A stretch of 64,000 nucleotides of DNA from Microvirga splendida (GTDB taxonomy: Bacteria; Pseudomonadota; Alphaproteobacteria; Rhizobiales; Beijerinckiaceae): positions 124,001 through 188,000 of the forward strand of contig NZ_JAELXT010000007.1 in NCBI RefSeq assembly GCF_016427565.1, written 5' to 3'. A program made the position numbers and the translations under genes. The notes below the pieces were generated by a model. That model did not search any database, was not told where the DNA came from, and worked only from the letters and a program-made list of their open reading frames with translations. Of this stretch, positions 45,122 through 54,336 are shown piece after piece. Numbering within the stretch: the first letter of the stretch is position 1; every line of letters starts with the position of its first letter.

Positions 45122-46068
45122 GGCTCCTCCGTCGCCTCCTCGACATAGGTCGGACGCACGCGCATGACTGCCACATAGACGCCGGTCCAGAGAGCGACAA
45201 CCGCAAGGATCAGCCCGAGAGCGAACCAGGAAAAGTCGCCGCGCGGCTGCAGAACCCAGATCATGTGCGTGCCATGATGCAGAAGAGCGAGCGCACTGCC
45301 CACGAGCATCCCCTTGCGGCTCACGCCGGAGGGCACGAGGAGGACGATGGCCGTGAGCATCAGGGCATAGGACGCCCCGAGAAGCGCAAGGTTTCCGTCA
45401 TCCGAGCGATCCAGATACCACGCGACCTCGTGCGGCAGGTTCGCCAGCCATACGATCAGGAACTGCGCGAACCATGTCCACGCCGTCAGCAGCAGCAGGA
45501 TCAGCAGCGCACGCTCCAGGCTCGCCATCCGTTTGGGCGATGCGGGCTCCGTCTTGAGAAGGGTGATCAGGATCGCGCTCGCAAGGGCCGCGAGAACCTG
45601 CCCCAATGCGAAGGCGAACCCGAACAGGCTCGACCACCAATACGGCTCCCGCGACAGCACCCAATCATAGGCCGAGAAGGTCATGACCGGGGTCAGCAGC
45701 GCGAGACCGATGGCGCTGGCGCGCCGCAGATGACGGGTATGCGTCAGCCAATAGGCCAACCCTATGCAGATCAGAAGATAGGCGGCGCTGCGGACCATAA
45801 AAAAGCCCGGGCTCAGATAGCTCGCCCGTGCCGGCGGAAGATCGGCCCGACTGCCGACCCAGGGGAAAAGTTCGCCGAGACCGAAGGCCAGCACGAGGCC
45901 CAAAAGCAGGAGCAGAGGCAGCGTCAGGGCAGCCGCCTCCACCTCGGCCCGCACCGGCGCGAGCCAATGCTCGTTCATGAGATGGCCGATCATCAGCACG
46001 ACCAGACTGCCCATCGCAACTCCTGCCAGGAGGACGAAGACGATGTAGAGGGCCTCCATGGCACTCAT
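45118..46068 (-). CDS. actF: Alternative complex III subunit ActF
   Basis: 316 residues, mostly hydrophobic with about 8-10 helices (for example LYIVFVLLAGVAMGSLVVLM, ALTLPLLLLLGLVLAFGLG and TAWTWFAQFLIVWLANLP). It is the ActF membrane subunit related to the C-subunit fold, acting with ActC in quinol binding or scaffolding. ATG 46068 overlaps the actE stop (46065-46068). It is the last gene of the act operon. Confidence 0.88.
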   Translation of the reverse strand: MSAMEALYIVFVLLAGVAMGSLVVLMIGHLMNEHWLAPVRAEVEAAALTLPLLLLLGLVLAFGLGELFPWVGSRADLPPARASYLSPGFFMVRSAAYLLICIGLAYWLTHTRHLRRASAIGLALLTPVMTFSAYDWVLSREPYWWSSLFGFAFALGQVLAALASAILITLLKTEPASPKRMASLERALLILLLLTAWTWFAQFLIVWLANLPHEVAWYLDRSDDGNLALLGASYALMLTAIVLLVPSGVSRKGMLVGSALALLHHGTHMIWVLQPRGDFSWFALGLILAVVALWTGVYVAVMRVRPTYVEEATEEP

Positions 46069-46562
46069 GGGGTTGCGCTCCCCTGCCCTGACGCAGCTCC
46101 GGCGCCACGGGCCTGCAGTTCCTTCACGTAGTGGGCAATCGCCCAACGATCCTCCGGCGGGACACGGTCGGCATAGGGGAACATCCGCCCTTTGCCATGG
46201 GTGATGACCTGCACGATCTGCGCGGGCTCCAGGGCCCGCACACGCTCCTCGTAATACGAAGGTGGCGGGGCAAAGCCCCGCGAGACGACGGGGCCGTCCC
46301 CGCGCCCGCTCACGCCGTGGCAGGGGCTGCAGAAGGCGTTGAACCGCTCCTGTCCACGGGCGAGCAGAGCCGGCGTAAGCTCGGGCCCCGGAGGCGCCAG
46401 TGCTGCGGCGTATGCAGACGCTCCCCTCGGGACCGCGCCGGGAGGCACGGGCACGTAGGCCCGCTGCACGGCGCGGGTCGAAGCGACGGGATCCCGCTCC
46501 TCCGTCCCGCTGTCGCAGGCGGCAAGCAGGGCGAGGCTGGCGATGGCTGCGGCTAGTCGCAC
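46065..46562 (-). CDS. actE: Alternative complex III monoheme cytochrome c subunit ActE
   Basis: 165 residues from GTG 46562, which lies within the actD stop region and has a perfect AGGAGG (46575-46570 on the minus strand) seven bases upstream. The signal VRLAAAIASLALLAACDSG is a lipoprotein signal. One heme motif CSPCHG and a candidate Met ligand in KGRMFPYA. ActE is the monoheme subunit that passes electrons out of the complex. The longer open frame (to 46868) is a shadow of actD. Confidence 0.9.
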   Translation of the reverse strand: MRLAAAIASLALLAACDSGTEERDPVASTRAVQRAYVPVPPGAVPRGASAYAAALAPPGPELTPALLARGQERFNAFCSPCHGVSGRGDGPVVSRGFAPPPSYYEERVRALEPAQIVQVITHGKGRMFPYADRVPPEDRWAIAHYVKELQARGAGAASGQGSATP

Positions 46563-47092
46563 GCCGGAACCTCCTGTACGGCCAGGGGCGAGAGCGCTCC
46601 GAAGAACGCGTGGACGGCTGCATCGTCGTAGAGGGGATCGTCCTGCAGGATGCAGAGGAAGAACCGATCCTCGGATGCACGTGCGAAACCCGGCGTGGCG
46701 AAGACCGGATGGTGCAGGCGCGGCAGCCGCAGGATCAGGAGCAGACCGATCAGGGTTGCCGCGCCCGCCCAGAGGATCGCGACGATCAACGAGGCAGGAA
46801 TGAAGGCCGGCCAGCTGTGAAGGGGCCGTCCGCCGACATTGAGCGGATAATCGATGGCATTCATCCAATACTGCGAGGCGTATTGAATGACCCCTCCCGT
46901 GAGTCCGGCGACGAGCGCGATCCAGGGGATCACCGACGTGCGAACGCCGAGTTCCTTGGCGAGGTCGGAGAGAGGGAAAGGACTGAACGCATCGAGCCTC
47001 GTGTAGCCGGCGCGCTTGGCCGCCCTGACAGCCTCCATGAGGGCCTCAGGGGTCTTGAACTCCGCCATGATGCCATAGGAGTGCTGCGTCAT
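46553..47092 (-). CDS. actD: Alternative complex III subunit ActD (DUF3341)
   Basis: 179 residues. The N-terminal soluble part starts YGIMAEFKTPEALMEAVRAA, typical of DUF3341. Two helices follow (about 58-80 and 100-122). The C-terminal soluble tail includes DRFFLCILQDDP. ActD is a peripheral or anchoring subunit without cofactors. It overlaps actC (ATGA, 47089-47092) and actE (by ten bases). Confidence 0.9.
   Translation of the reverse strand: MTQHSYGIMAEFKTPEALMEAVRAAKRAGYTRLDAFSPFPLSDLAKELGVRTSVIPWIALVAGLTGGVIQYASQYWMNAIDYPLNVGGRPLHSWPAFIPASLIVAILWAGAATLIGLLLILRLPRLHHPVFATPGFARASEDRFFLCILQDDPLYDDAAVHAFFGALSPLAVQEVPACD
46570..46575 (-). promoter_or_regulatory. Ribosome binding site that fixes the actE GTG start
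   Basis: AGGAGG on the minus strand, seven bases before the GTG at 46562. It lies inside the 3' end of actD and decides the actE start. Confidence 0.8.
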
Positions 47093-48402
47093 GAGGATTT
47101 CTCCTCGTGCTCGTCATGGCGGGTTTCGAACATGGAGACAACGGGAAGGAAGCGGACGAAGAGCAGCAGCAGAGCCACGAACAGCCCGACGGTTCCCAGG
47201 AACAGACCCGTTTCCGGCAGCGTCGGGCTGTAGGTGCGACCGACGGAGGGAAGGTAATCGGTCTGCAGACCGCCGACGATGATGGAGAAGCGGTCGAACC
47301 AGATGCCGACGCCGATGGAAAAGCCGACGAAGACTCCACCCACGGTGCTCAGCCGGGCGACTCTGAACCAGAACAGCTGCGGGATCAGGACCGAGTAGAC
47401 GATCGCAGTCCAATAGAGCCCCGCATACTGGCCAGTCATGCGGGTAAAGGTTGCCTCCTGCGCCAGTCCTCCCGACAGGAGGGCTGCGGCGATCTCGTCG
47501 ATGTAGAGATAGCCGGAGACCAGCGCGCTTGTGAGAACCAGCTTGCCCAGCAGGTCGATATCGCCCTCGTCGATGTAACGCCCGAGCCGCAGGCTCCAAC
47601 GGAGGAGCACCGCCACGAGGAGCACGATGGACAGGCCCTGCGCCAGGCCCGTCGCCACGAAATGAAGCGGCTGGCGCGTTTCATGCCAGTCGGGCACCAG
47701 GGTCACGGCGAACTCGAAGGCAACCGTGCTCTGCATGATGAGGATCAGGGGCAGAACCAGGATGGCGACGAGGCGATAGGCGCGCTGATGATAAGCCCAA
47801 TGGCGCACGGAGCCGCGCCAGCCGAGGGCCAGGACTCCATAGACCTGCTGTACGACCTTCCGCCGGGCGCGGTCGCGCAGGGTCGCCAGATCGGGGATCA
47901 GGCCTACGTACCAGAGCAGGCTCGTGACGATGACGTGGGTGCTGATGGCCCAGAAATCCCAGGTCAGGGTGCTGCGGAACTGCGGCCAGACCTCGAAGGT
48001 CGCCGGATAGGGAAAGGTCCAGTAGAACAGCCAGGGACGCCCGAGGTGAAAGATCGGGAAGATGCCTGCGCAGATGACAGCGAAGAGCGCGACACCCTCC
48101 GCGAAGCGGTTGACCGCCGTGCGCAGATCGTGCCGGCGCAGGACCAGGATGGCGGCAAAGAGGCTCGCGCCGTTGGCGATGCCGATCCACCACGCATAGT
48201 TGATGAGATCGAAGCCCCACACATACGGGATGTTCACGCCCCAGACGCCGACGCCGATGATCGTGACGGAGATCAGCGTGTAGCCGAGGAGCGCGACAAG
48301 CCCGCCGGAGGCCAGGAGCGCGAGCCACCACACCCAGCCGAAATGCGGGGAGAGTGGGACATCGGCGACCCGGCTCGTCGCTGCGTGGGCGTCGCTGCTC
48401 AT
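47089..48402 (-). CDS. actC: Alternative complex III subunit ActC (NrfD/PsrC-like)
   Basis: 437 residues with about ten hydrophobic segments in the NrfD/PsrC family pattern (WLALLASGGLVALLGYTLI, then FDLINYAWWIGIANGASLF). Family members hold the quinone site of complex-iron-sulfur enzymes. Here it should take electrons from quinol and hand them to the ActB iron-sulfur centres. It begins four bases after actB. Confidence 0.92.
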   Translation of the reverse strand: MSSDAHAATSRVADVPLSPHFGWVWWLALLASGGLVALLGYTLISVTIIGVGVWGVNIPYVWGFDLINYAWWIGIANGASLFAAILVLRRHDLRTAVNRFAEGVALFAVICAGIFPIFHLGRPWLFYWTFPYPATFEVWPQFRSTLTWDFWAISTHVIVTSLLWYVGLIPDLATLRDRARRKVVQQVYGVLALGWRGSVRHWAYHQRAYRLVAILVLPLILIMQSTVAFEFAVTLVPDWHETRQPLHFVATGLAQGLSIVLLVAVLLRWSLRLGRYIDEGDIDLLGKLVLTSALVSGYLYIDEIAAALLSGGLAQEATFTRMTGQYAGLYWTAIVYSVLIPQLFWFRVARLSTVGGVFVGFSIGVGIWFDRFSIIVGGLQTDYLPSVGRTYSPTLPETGLFLGTVGLFVALLLLFVRFLPVVSMFETRHDEHEEKSS

Positions 48403-48406
48403 GGGC

Positions 48407-51307
48407 CTATCCGTTCTCCTTCGGGTCCTCGACGCGGGCGAGATAGGTGGTGCGCGGCTGCGTGTTCAGCGATCCCAGGAGGGCGTAGTTGCGCGGGCTC
48501 CGCTTGAGGCGGCTGACGGCGCTGTCGGAATCATTGGTGTCGCCGAACACGATGGCCCTGGTCGGGCAGACCTGCTGGCAGGCGGTCATCACCTCGCCGT
48601 CGTTCACAGGCCGCTCCTCGACGCGCGCATTCGCGCGGGCCGTCGCGATCCGCTGGACGCAGAAGGTGCACTTTTCCATCACGCCGCGGTCGCGGACCGT
48701 CACCTGCGGGTTCGTGGCTTCGAACGGGGCCGAGACGTTCGTGTCCTGATAATCGAGGAAGTTGAAGCGGCGCACCTTGTAGGGGCAGTTGTTCGAGCAG
48801 GTCCGCGTGCCGACGCAGCGGTTGTAGACCATGTCGTTGAGCCCCTCCGAGGAATGCACCGTCGCATTGACGGGGCACACGACCTCGCAGGGCGCCTTCT
48901 CGCAATGCATGCAGAGGACCGGCTGGAAATAGGTCTCGGGCGCGGCCGGATCGCCCGCATAATACCGGTCCACGCGGAGCCAGTGCATCTCGCGCCCGCG
49001 CGCGACCTCCTCGGGACCGACGACCGCGATGTTGTTCTCAGCCTGGCAGGCGATCACGCAGGCATTGCAGCCGATGCAGGCGTCGAGATCGATGGCCATG
49101 CCCCAGGCATGATCCCGGTAGGGCCATTCGGGATAGATGGATGGGTGAACCGGCTCGGGAGGCACGGCCTCTCCGGGCGCCACCACGCGCACGATGTCGC
49201 GCCCCTGCAGCGAATGGTGCTGCTGCGTGGAGATGACGGGGATTTTTTCGCCGACGCGCCGCATCTCGCCGGCGGCCATCCATCGGGAATCCGAGGGGCG
49301 GACGGAATAGGCGTCGAAGCCGATCCCGGTGCCGATCCGGCCGGCCGAGCGGCGGCCGTAGCCGAGGGGCAGGGTCACGGCCCCAGGGGCATGGCCGGGC
49401 AGCAGCCATACGGGCGCCCGCACGACGCGTCCATTGACGGACAGGTCGACGGCATCGCCCGAAGCGAGGCCGAACACCTCCGCGGTTTCCGGCGCGATCA
49501 GGGCGGCATTGCCCCAGACCTGCTTCGTGAGAGGCTTGGGCAGCTCCTGCAGCCAGCCGTTGTTGGCGTAGGAGCCGTCCCACACGGACGGATCGGGGGA
49601 GAACTGAACATCGATCCCGGCAGACGGAGCTGGCGCTGCGGGCTCGGGGCTCCAACCGGACTGGAGGGCAATATCGACTGCGGGGGCCGCAGAGTCCTCG
49701 ATCACGCCGTCCTCGAGGGCTCGCACCCAGCGCTCTTCGAAGGCATCGCCCCAGGCCTCGCGCCATGTGGCCTGGACTAATCCGCGGCCATCCGCGTTCT
49801 GGCCCGCCATGAGGCCGAGGAACTCCTCGGCGCTCAGGCCCGACTTCAGCCGCACCGTGGTCGGCTGACGCAAGCCGACCGTGCCGTTGAAGGCCCTCAG
49901 GTCGCCCCAGCTTTCGAGCGGGTGGCTCTCGGGGATGTGCCAGTGGCAGACAGCGCCCGTCTCGTCCCGGTGCTGGCCGATATGCAGGGAGAGCGGCACG
50001 CGCGGCACGAGCGCGGCCAGTTCAATGTCGGCCGGGGCCGTGTAGACGGGGTTGCCGCCGAGGATGACAAGGCGCGAGACCTGTCCGGCCCGAATGGCTT
50101 CCGCCAAGTCGGCGAGGGTCCGAACCTCACCCGGCAGAGCCCGCAGCGGCTCGATGGCGCGCATCGTCGTGCCGAAGGCGCCGAGGCGGGCATTGATGGC
50201 GAGGGCTAGCGCATGGACGCGGGCGGATTGCTCGAGGCCCGCCGCGACGAGGGCCCGGGTTCCGGCGCCGCGCAGCGCATCGGCCAGGCGGGGGACAGCG
50301 GGATGGGAACCGGGTGGCACGGTGCCTGTCTCGACAGCCGCCGCGAGCGCCTCCGCGAAGGTCTCGAACTCCCTCGGACGGAGCGGGATCCGCTCATCCG
50401 CGCGGGCCCCCACGAGACTCGTGCGCGTTTCGACGGCAACAAGCTGGGGAAGCTCCCGGTCCGGTGCGCGGCGTCGCGCCTGGTAATCGGCCGCGTAGCG
50501 GATGTGGCCCGGCTCTTCGGCAAAGAGGTCGCCGCCCAGGGTCACAATGGTGTCGGCCTGGGTCAGATCGTAGACCAGATCCACGTCGCGCCCGAACGCC
50601 GCCCTGGCTGCCGTCTGGCGATTGACGTCGTCGACGGGCGAGAACACATGCCATTGCGCATGCGGGAAAAGTTGCCGCGCCTGCCCGATCAGCCGATGCA
50701 GCGTCGGCGAGGAGGTCGGCGGCATCAGGACATGGAGCCCCCGGCCCTCATCGAAAACGAGTTCGTTGCGCACGGGGCGGATGAACGCCGTGAGTTCCTC
50801 CCACGACCTCGGCTCGCCATTCTGGAGGGGAGCCTCGGACCGGTCCGGATCATAGAGCGAGAGGATCTCGGCCTGTGCGAACACGTCCGTCGCGCCGAGA
50901 CTCGCCGGATGAAGCGGGTTTCCCTCGATCTTGATCGGGCGCCCTTCCTGCACCTTGGCGAGCACGCCCCTGCCATAGCCGTTCAGCGGCAGGGAGGTGG
51001 CGATCAACACCGGCACGCCAGGCACATAGCCCGGCATGTTGTGGCTCTGCGACAGGAGCGGCTCTCCGGCATCGCTGCCGTTGCAGGCCGCCAGGCCCCC
51101 CAATGCCAGCGAGGCGCCCATCAGCCGAAGCAAGGTGCGCCGGTCGATCTGGGAGGCCTGCGCGATGTCGGGGAACTCGGCCTCGATGTGCCGGCGCACC
51201 TCCGGCAGATCGGCGAGCTCCTCCAGGCTGCGCCAGAGACGCAGCCCCTCCTCCGTCGCGAGACGGGCCCTCAGGGCTTCGAGATCGATTGTCGTTCCCT
51301 CACCCAT
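48407..51307 (-). CDS. actB: Alternative complex III subunit ActB (molybdopterin-like/iron-sulfur fusion)
   Basis: About 966 residues. The N-terminus has a twin-arginine-like signal with lipobox (DRRTLLRLMGASLALGGLAAC). A large molybdopterin oxidoreductase-like B1 domain (about 90-700) follows, expected to lack cofactor as in known ActB. A B2 ferredoxin-like domain (about 730-930) carries cysteine sets CIGCNACVIAC, CMHCEKAPCEVVC, CVGTRTCSNNC and CTFCVQ with CQQVCPT. It relays electrons from ActC to cytochromes. ATG 51307 is chosen; an in-frame start at 51325 would overlap actA. Confidence 0.92.
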   Translation of the reverse strand: MGEGTTIDLEALRARLATEEGLRLWRSLEELADLPEVRRHIEAEFPDIAQASQIDRRTLLRLMGASLALGGLAACNGSDAGEPLLSQSHNMPGYVPGVPVLIATSLPLNGYGRGVLAKVQEGRPIKIEGNPLHPASLGATDVFAQAEILSLYDPDRSEAPLQNGEPRSWEELTAFIRPVRNELVFDEGRGLHVLMPPTSSPTLHRLIGQARQLFPHAQWHVFSPVDDVNRQTAARAAFGRDVDLVYDLTQADTIVTLGGDLFAEEPGHIRYAADYQARRRAPDRELPQLVAVETRTSLVGARADERIPLRPREFETFAEALAAAVETGTVPPGSHPAVPRLADALRGAGTRALVAAGLEQSARVHALALAINARLGAFGTTMRAIEPLRALPGEVRTLADLAEAIRAGQVSRLVILGGNPVYTAPADIELAALVPRVPLSLHIGQHRDETGAVCHWHIPESHPLESWGDLRAFNGTVGLRQPTTVRLKSGLSAEEFLGLMAGQNADGRGLVQATWREAWGDAFEERWVRALEDGVIEDSAAPAVDIALQSGWSPEPAAPAPSAGIDVQFSPDPSVWDGSYANNGWLQELPKPLTKQVWGNAALIAPETAEVFGLASGDAVDLSVNGRVVRAPVWLLPGHAPGAVTLPLGYGRRSAGRIGTGIGFDAYSVRPSDSRWMAAGEMRRVGEKIPVISTQQHHSLQGRDIVRVVAPGEAVPPEPVHPSIYPEWPYRDHAWGMAIDLDACIGCNACVIACQAENNIAVVGPEEVARGREMHWLRVDRYYAGDPAAPETYFQPVLCMHCEKAPCEVVCPVNATVHSSEGLNDMVYNRCVGTRTCSNNCPYKVRRFNFLDYQDTNVSAPFEATNPQVTVRDRGVMEKCTFCVQRIATARANARVEERPVNDGEVMTACQQVCPTRAIVFGDTNDSDSAVSRLKRSPRNYALLGSLNTQPRTTYLARVEDPKENG

Positions 51308-51312
51308 CGGAC

Positions 51313-51963
51313 CTACCTGTGACACGTGTTGCAGCTGGTGAGACGCCGCGAAGCCTCCCGGTAGAACTCGCGGACATCCTCCGGCAGCTCATCGCCATGA
51401 GGCTCGTAGCCCATGGCGAACACCGCCTCGCGGGGACGAAGGTTCGGCACCGGATCGCGGTGGCAGTCCAGGCACCAGCCCATGGAGAGAGTCTCGGTCT
51501 TCACCGTCTCCGCCATCTGGTCCACACGGCCGTGGCAGGTTTCGCAGGCGACGCCCTTCGTCACATGGGCCGCGTGATGGAAATAGGCGTATTCCGGCAG
51601 GCGGTGAACGGAGGTCCACCGGATCGGCTGGCCGAGCGTGAAGCTCGATCGGACGGGGTCGAGAACGCTTGCGCCCACCCAGACCTGGGAGTGGCAGGAC
51701 ATGCAGGTCTGTGCCGAGGGCATGCCCGCATCGGCCGCTCGCTCGACGGTCGAATGGCAGTAGCGGCAATCGATGCTGAGCTGGCCCGCGTGAAGATCGT
51801 GCCGGAACGGCACCGGCTGCGGCGCGGGCTTGCCGACGTTCCAGGTGCTGTCCGCGCGGGCCCACAGATAGGCGGTCACGCCTGCGCCCACGAGCCCAAG
51901 GCCCGTGAGCACGATAACCACCCGGAACAGGGTGGTTGCTGCCGGTGTGAAAAGCTGCGCCAT
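51313..51963 (-). CDS. actA: Alternative complex III pentaheme cytochrome c subunit ActA
   Basis: 216 residues from ATG 51963 (MAQLFTPAATTLFR). A single N-terminal helix (VVIVLTGLGLVGAGVTAYLW) is followed by five CxxCH sites: CRYCH, CMSCH, CETCH, CLDCH and CNTCH. This is the pentaheme subunit of ACIII. It is the first gene of actABCDEF, with the promoter expected in 51964-52318. The open frame to 52107 has no support. Confidence 0.93.
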   Translation of the reverse strand: MAQLFTPAATTLFRVVIVLTGLGLVGAGVTAYLWARADSTWNVGKPAPQPVPFRHDLHAGQLSIDCRYCHSTVERAADAGMPSAQTCMSCHSQVWVGASVLDPVRSSFTLGQPIRWTSVHRLPEYAYFHHAAHVTKGVACETCHGRVDQMAETVKTETLSMGWCLDCHRDPVPNLRPREAVFAMGYEPHGDELPEDVREFYREASRRLTSCNTCHR

Positions 51964-52318
51964 CGCCTGTGCCGCGCACCCTTCTTTGTTTTGTGTCAGG
52001 CTCGGCGCCCGAAGTGAAGCTTCGCTATTGGACAATCGCCTCGACGCCCGATCGTTCCCTGGTGCCGCGCGTCTCCTTCCAGCCAAGATCAGGGGCGCTG
52101 AGTGCACCTAAGGACGGGCGAAGACCTGACCACTAGCCCCTCGGGCGCGCATTTTGCTCCCCGGCCAGGCTGTAAAATGCTCTGAGCGCTTGCGGGAACC
52201 CTCCGGCCGCTAGCCCGGGTGGCGACCGGTGAATAGGACACTACCGGAATGTCGATAGACGGGGTGCTGATGTCGCGTTCTGGCAATCCGGCTCTTGGCC
52301 GCAGCAACAGCCTTCGTC
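51964..52318. other. Intergenic region upstream of the act operon
   Basis: 355 bases between the end of fhuF and the start of actA. No ORF with coding character. A near-palindrome AGTGAAGCTTCGCT at 52013-52026 lies about 50 bases before actA and may be an operator. I could not assign clear -35/-10 boxes. Confidence 0.35.
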
Positions 52319-53053
52319 CTAGCTTCCGGCGGTCGCGATGTTTGCTGGTGGTGAAGGGCAGATGCTTCCGCAGCAGGCAACGCCGGGCAGAAGATACCGA
52401 AGGCAGCAGAGCTTTCGCTGCCTGACCGTTCCATCGCCCTGATCCACGTGCCGGACCAAACCGTACATGGGGTTCGGCTGGCCATTTCTGGCGAGGCGGC
52501 TGCACAGAAGCGAACGACCCTCTTGGAGGGCGTCCGGACGGACAGCCCCTATCGCTTCAGCCTGATCCAGGGCCCACTCGAAGATGTCGGCGGCGTTGTT
52601 CCAGAGGAGGCGGGGCGAAACTCTGAACTGTCCGGCGAAGCTTCGGATCAGAGGCTCCACATGGTTCTGAAAAAGACCCGAGAAGCAGCCTTCAGGGTCA
52701 GAACCTTCAGAGGGCTCTGCATCGGGAAGAATGATGGCCGCCGTCTTGCCGCTGCCATCGATTGCGAGGTCGATTCGTTCCAGTTGAACCTGCAGCTCGC
52801 GCCCGAGCAACAGCAGCGCGGCCGTGGTCGGAATGATGAGAGCGCCAAAATGCCATTGCGTCCACATGGAAACCACCGCTCTGCGGTCGCCTCCGGCGTG
52901 AACTTCAGCAAAACGGGCCAAAAGGGTTTCGGAGATCCCCCTGTCGAGCAGGTCGCAGCCTGCGATGACAGGGTCGTGCTCCCCTGGAAGAGCCAAGGCA
53001 TCCTTGTAATGGGCGAAGATCCCGGTGAAGCAAGGCGCGAGCGAGGGAATCAT
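52319..53053 (-). CDS. FhuF-like siderophore-iron reductase
   Basis: 244 residues from ATG 53053. An alpha-helical N-terminal part includes SMWTQWHFGALIIPTTAALLL. The C-terminus carries the FhuF cysteine cluster CCLRYLLPGVACCGSIC. In E. coli FhuF the [2Fe-2S] ligands follow CC-x10-C-x2-C; here the last spacing is x3 after the second cysteine of the later pair. It should reduce ferric siderophore in the cytoplasm to release Fe(II). It starts inside the stop of the MFS gene (53050-53053), last in a receptor-permease-reductase operon. Confidence 0.85.
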   Translation of the reverse strand: MIPSLAPCFTGIFAHYKDALALPGEHDPVIAGCDLLDRGISETLLARFAEVHAGGDRRAVVSMWTQWHFGALIIPTTAALLLLGRELQVQLERIDLAIDGSGKTAAIILPDAEPSEGSDPEGCFSGLFQNHVEPLIRSFAGQFRVSPRLLWNNAADIFEWALDQAEAIGAVRPDALQEGRSLLCSRLARNGQPNPMYGLVRHVDQGDGTVRQRKLCCLRYLLPGVACCGSICPSPPANIATAGS

Positions 53054-54336
53054 GCCTGCTGCACCGCAGCACTCGGGGAGAGGGTCTTCCCAGTTCCCGT
53101 GACAAGAGAAGGAGAGCGCCGGCACAGAAGAGCAACAATCGGCAGCGCCAGCGCCGTAAAGGCTGCGGCGGTTCCAAAGCAGGCGCCATAGCCAAAATGC
53201 TGGGCGATCCACCCCGATCCCAAGCCGCCGATCATGCTGACGAGCGCATCCGTACATTGCAGGAGCGTAAAGTCGATACCTGCCTGGCGTGGGTCGGAGA
53301 GTTCCATGAACTTGGCGTAGAGCGCCACGAAGCCGAGCGCCATGATCCCCGATGAACTCGCCAGGGCCAGCGGAACCAGCAGCGAGGGCGCCGTGCCGCC
53401 GGTCCAGGCGGCCAAACCCAGCCCCGCCAATGCGGCGGTCTGTAGGACCAGGGCCAGGATCATGATCGGCCGGGAACCCCACGCCCGCACGCAGGCGCCT
53501 CCCAGGAGCGCACAAGCGAAGCCGACAATCACTCCCCCTGCCCCGTTGAGCATCCCAAGCGATGCCAGGTCGAGCCCCGCATCGACCAGGAAGGGACCGA
53601 GCATGGCGAGGCCCCATTTCTGGGATGCGGCATAGAAGGCGGCAAGGACGAGACCTTTGCGCATCTCTGCACGCCCGAGGGCCTGCCGAATCGAAGGTCG
53701 GTGCAGGCGCACGGCGTTCGACTTCGATGCCGGCACGAGCAGGAATGGCACGCCGAGCAGGCAGAGGAGCAGCGCCATGGCGGTCGTCGCCCAGGTCCAG
53801 TCCACCTGAGCGACGAGCAGGAGGAACAATCCCGATCCGATCGCCGCACCCAGATAGGCGCCTCCAACCTGTGCGGCATTGCCCCACCCCTGGTGCTCCT
53901 GACGGAGGCTTTCGACGGCATGCCCGTCACAGGCGATGTCGACCGTGGCTGCCGCGAAGGCGATGACCATGAAGGCCGCCAGGATGGGCCAGAAATCCGT
54001 CGGACCGACCCAACCGGCCAGGATCAGGCCAAAGGCGGAGATCAGGCCGCCGGTCACCACAATCGGCCGCGAACGGCTCGGGCCGGTTTGCGGCAGCCGG
54101 AACCGTTCAAGAGCCGGGGCCCAGAGAAATTTCAGAACCCAGGGCAGGACCGCTAGATAGGTCAGGCCGATGTAGTCGAGGGAGAGGCCGCGGTCACGAA
54201 GAACGCTAGGGAGAGCGCTGAACGTGATTCCACTAATGACGCTCTGCCCTACATACAGGCCACCGATAGCCAGGATGAGTGCCGCGGGCGATCCGAGGCC
54301 CCATCCCGTTATCTCCCGAGATGTCACAGCGCTCAC
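53050..54336 (-). CDS. MFS siderophore permease (RhtX/FptX-like)
   Basis: About 428 residues with twelve predicted membrane helices. GGLYVGQSVISGITFSALPS and LTYLAVLPWVLKFLWAPAL near the start resemble the RhtX/FptX family, which moves ferric siderophores across the inner membrane without an ABC transporter. Two adjacent GTG codons (54339 and 54336) could start it. The second overlaps the receptor stop as GTGA and is preferred. It sits between the TonB receptor and fhuF-like genes, supporting the role. Confidence 0.85.
   Translation of the reverse strand: MSAVTSREITGWGLGSPAALILAIGGLYVGQSVISGITFSALPSVLRDRGLSLDYIGLTYLAVLPWVLKFLWAPALERFRLPQTGPSRSRPIVVTGGLISAFGLILAGWVGPTDFWPILAAFMVIAFAAATVDIACDGHAVESLRQEHQGWGNAAQVGGAYLGAAIGSGLFLLLVAQVDWTWATTAMALLLCLLGVPFLLVPASKSNAVRLHRPSIRQALGRAEMRKGLVLAAFYAASQKWGLAMLGPFLVDAGLDLASLGMLNGAGGVIVGFACALLGGACVRAWGSRPIMILALVLQTAALAGLGLAAWTGGTAPSLLVPLALASSSGIMALGFVALYAKFMELSDPRQAGIDFTLLQCTDALVSMIGGLGSGWIAQHFGYGACFGTAAAFTALALPIVALLCRRSPSLVTGTGKTLSPSAAVQQA

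Noticed and set aside
52448-53191. A 247-codon + strand frame opposite fhuF
   Set aside because: The minus strand there encodes a convincing FhuF-like protein with cysteine cluster; the + frame has no recognisable feature.
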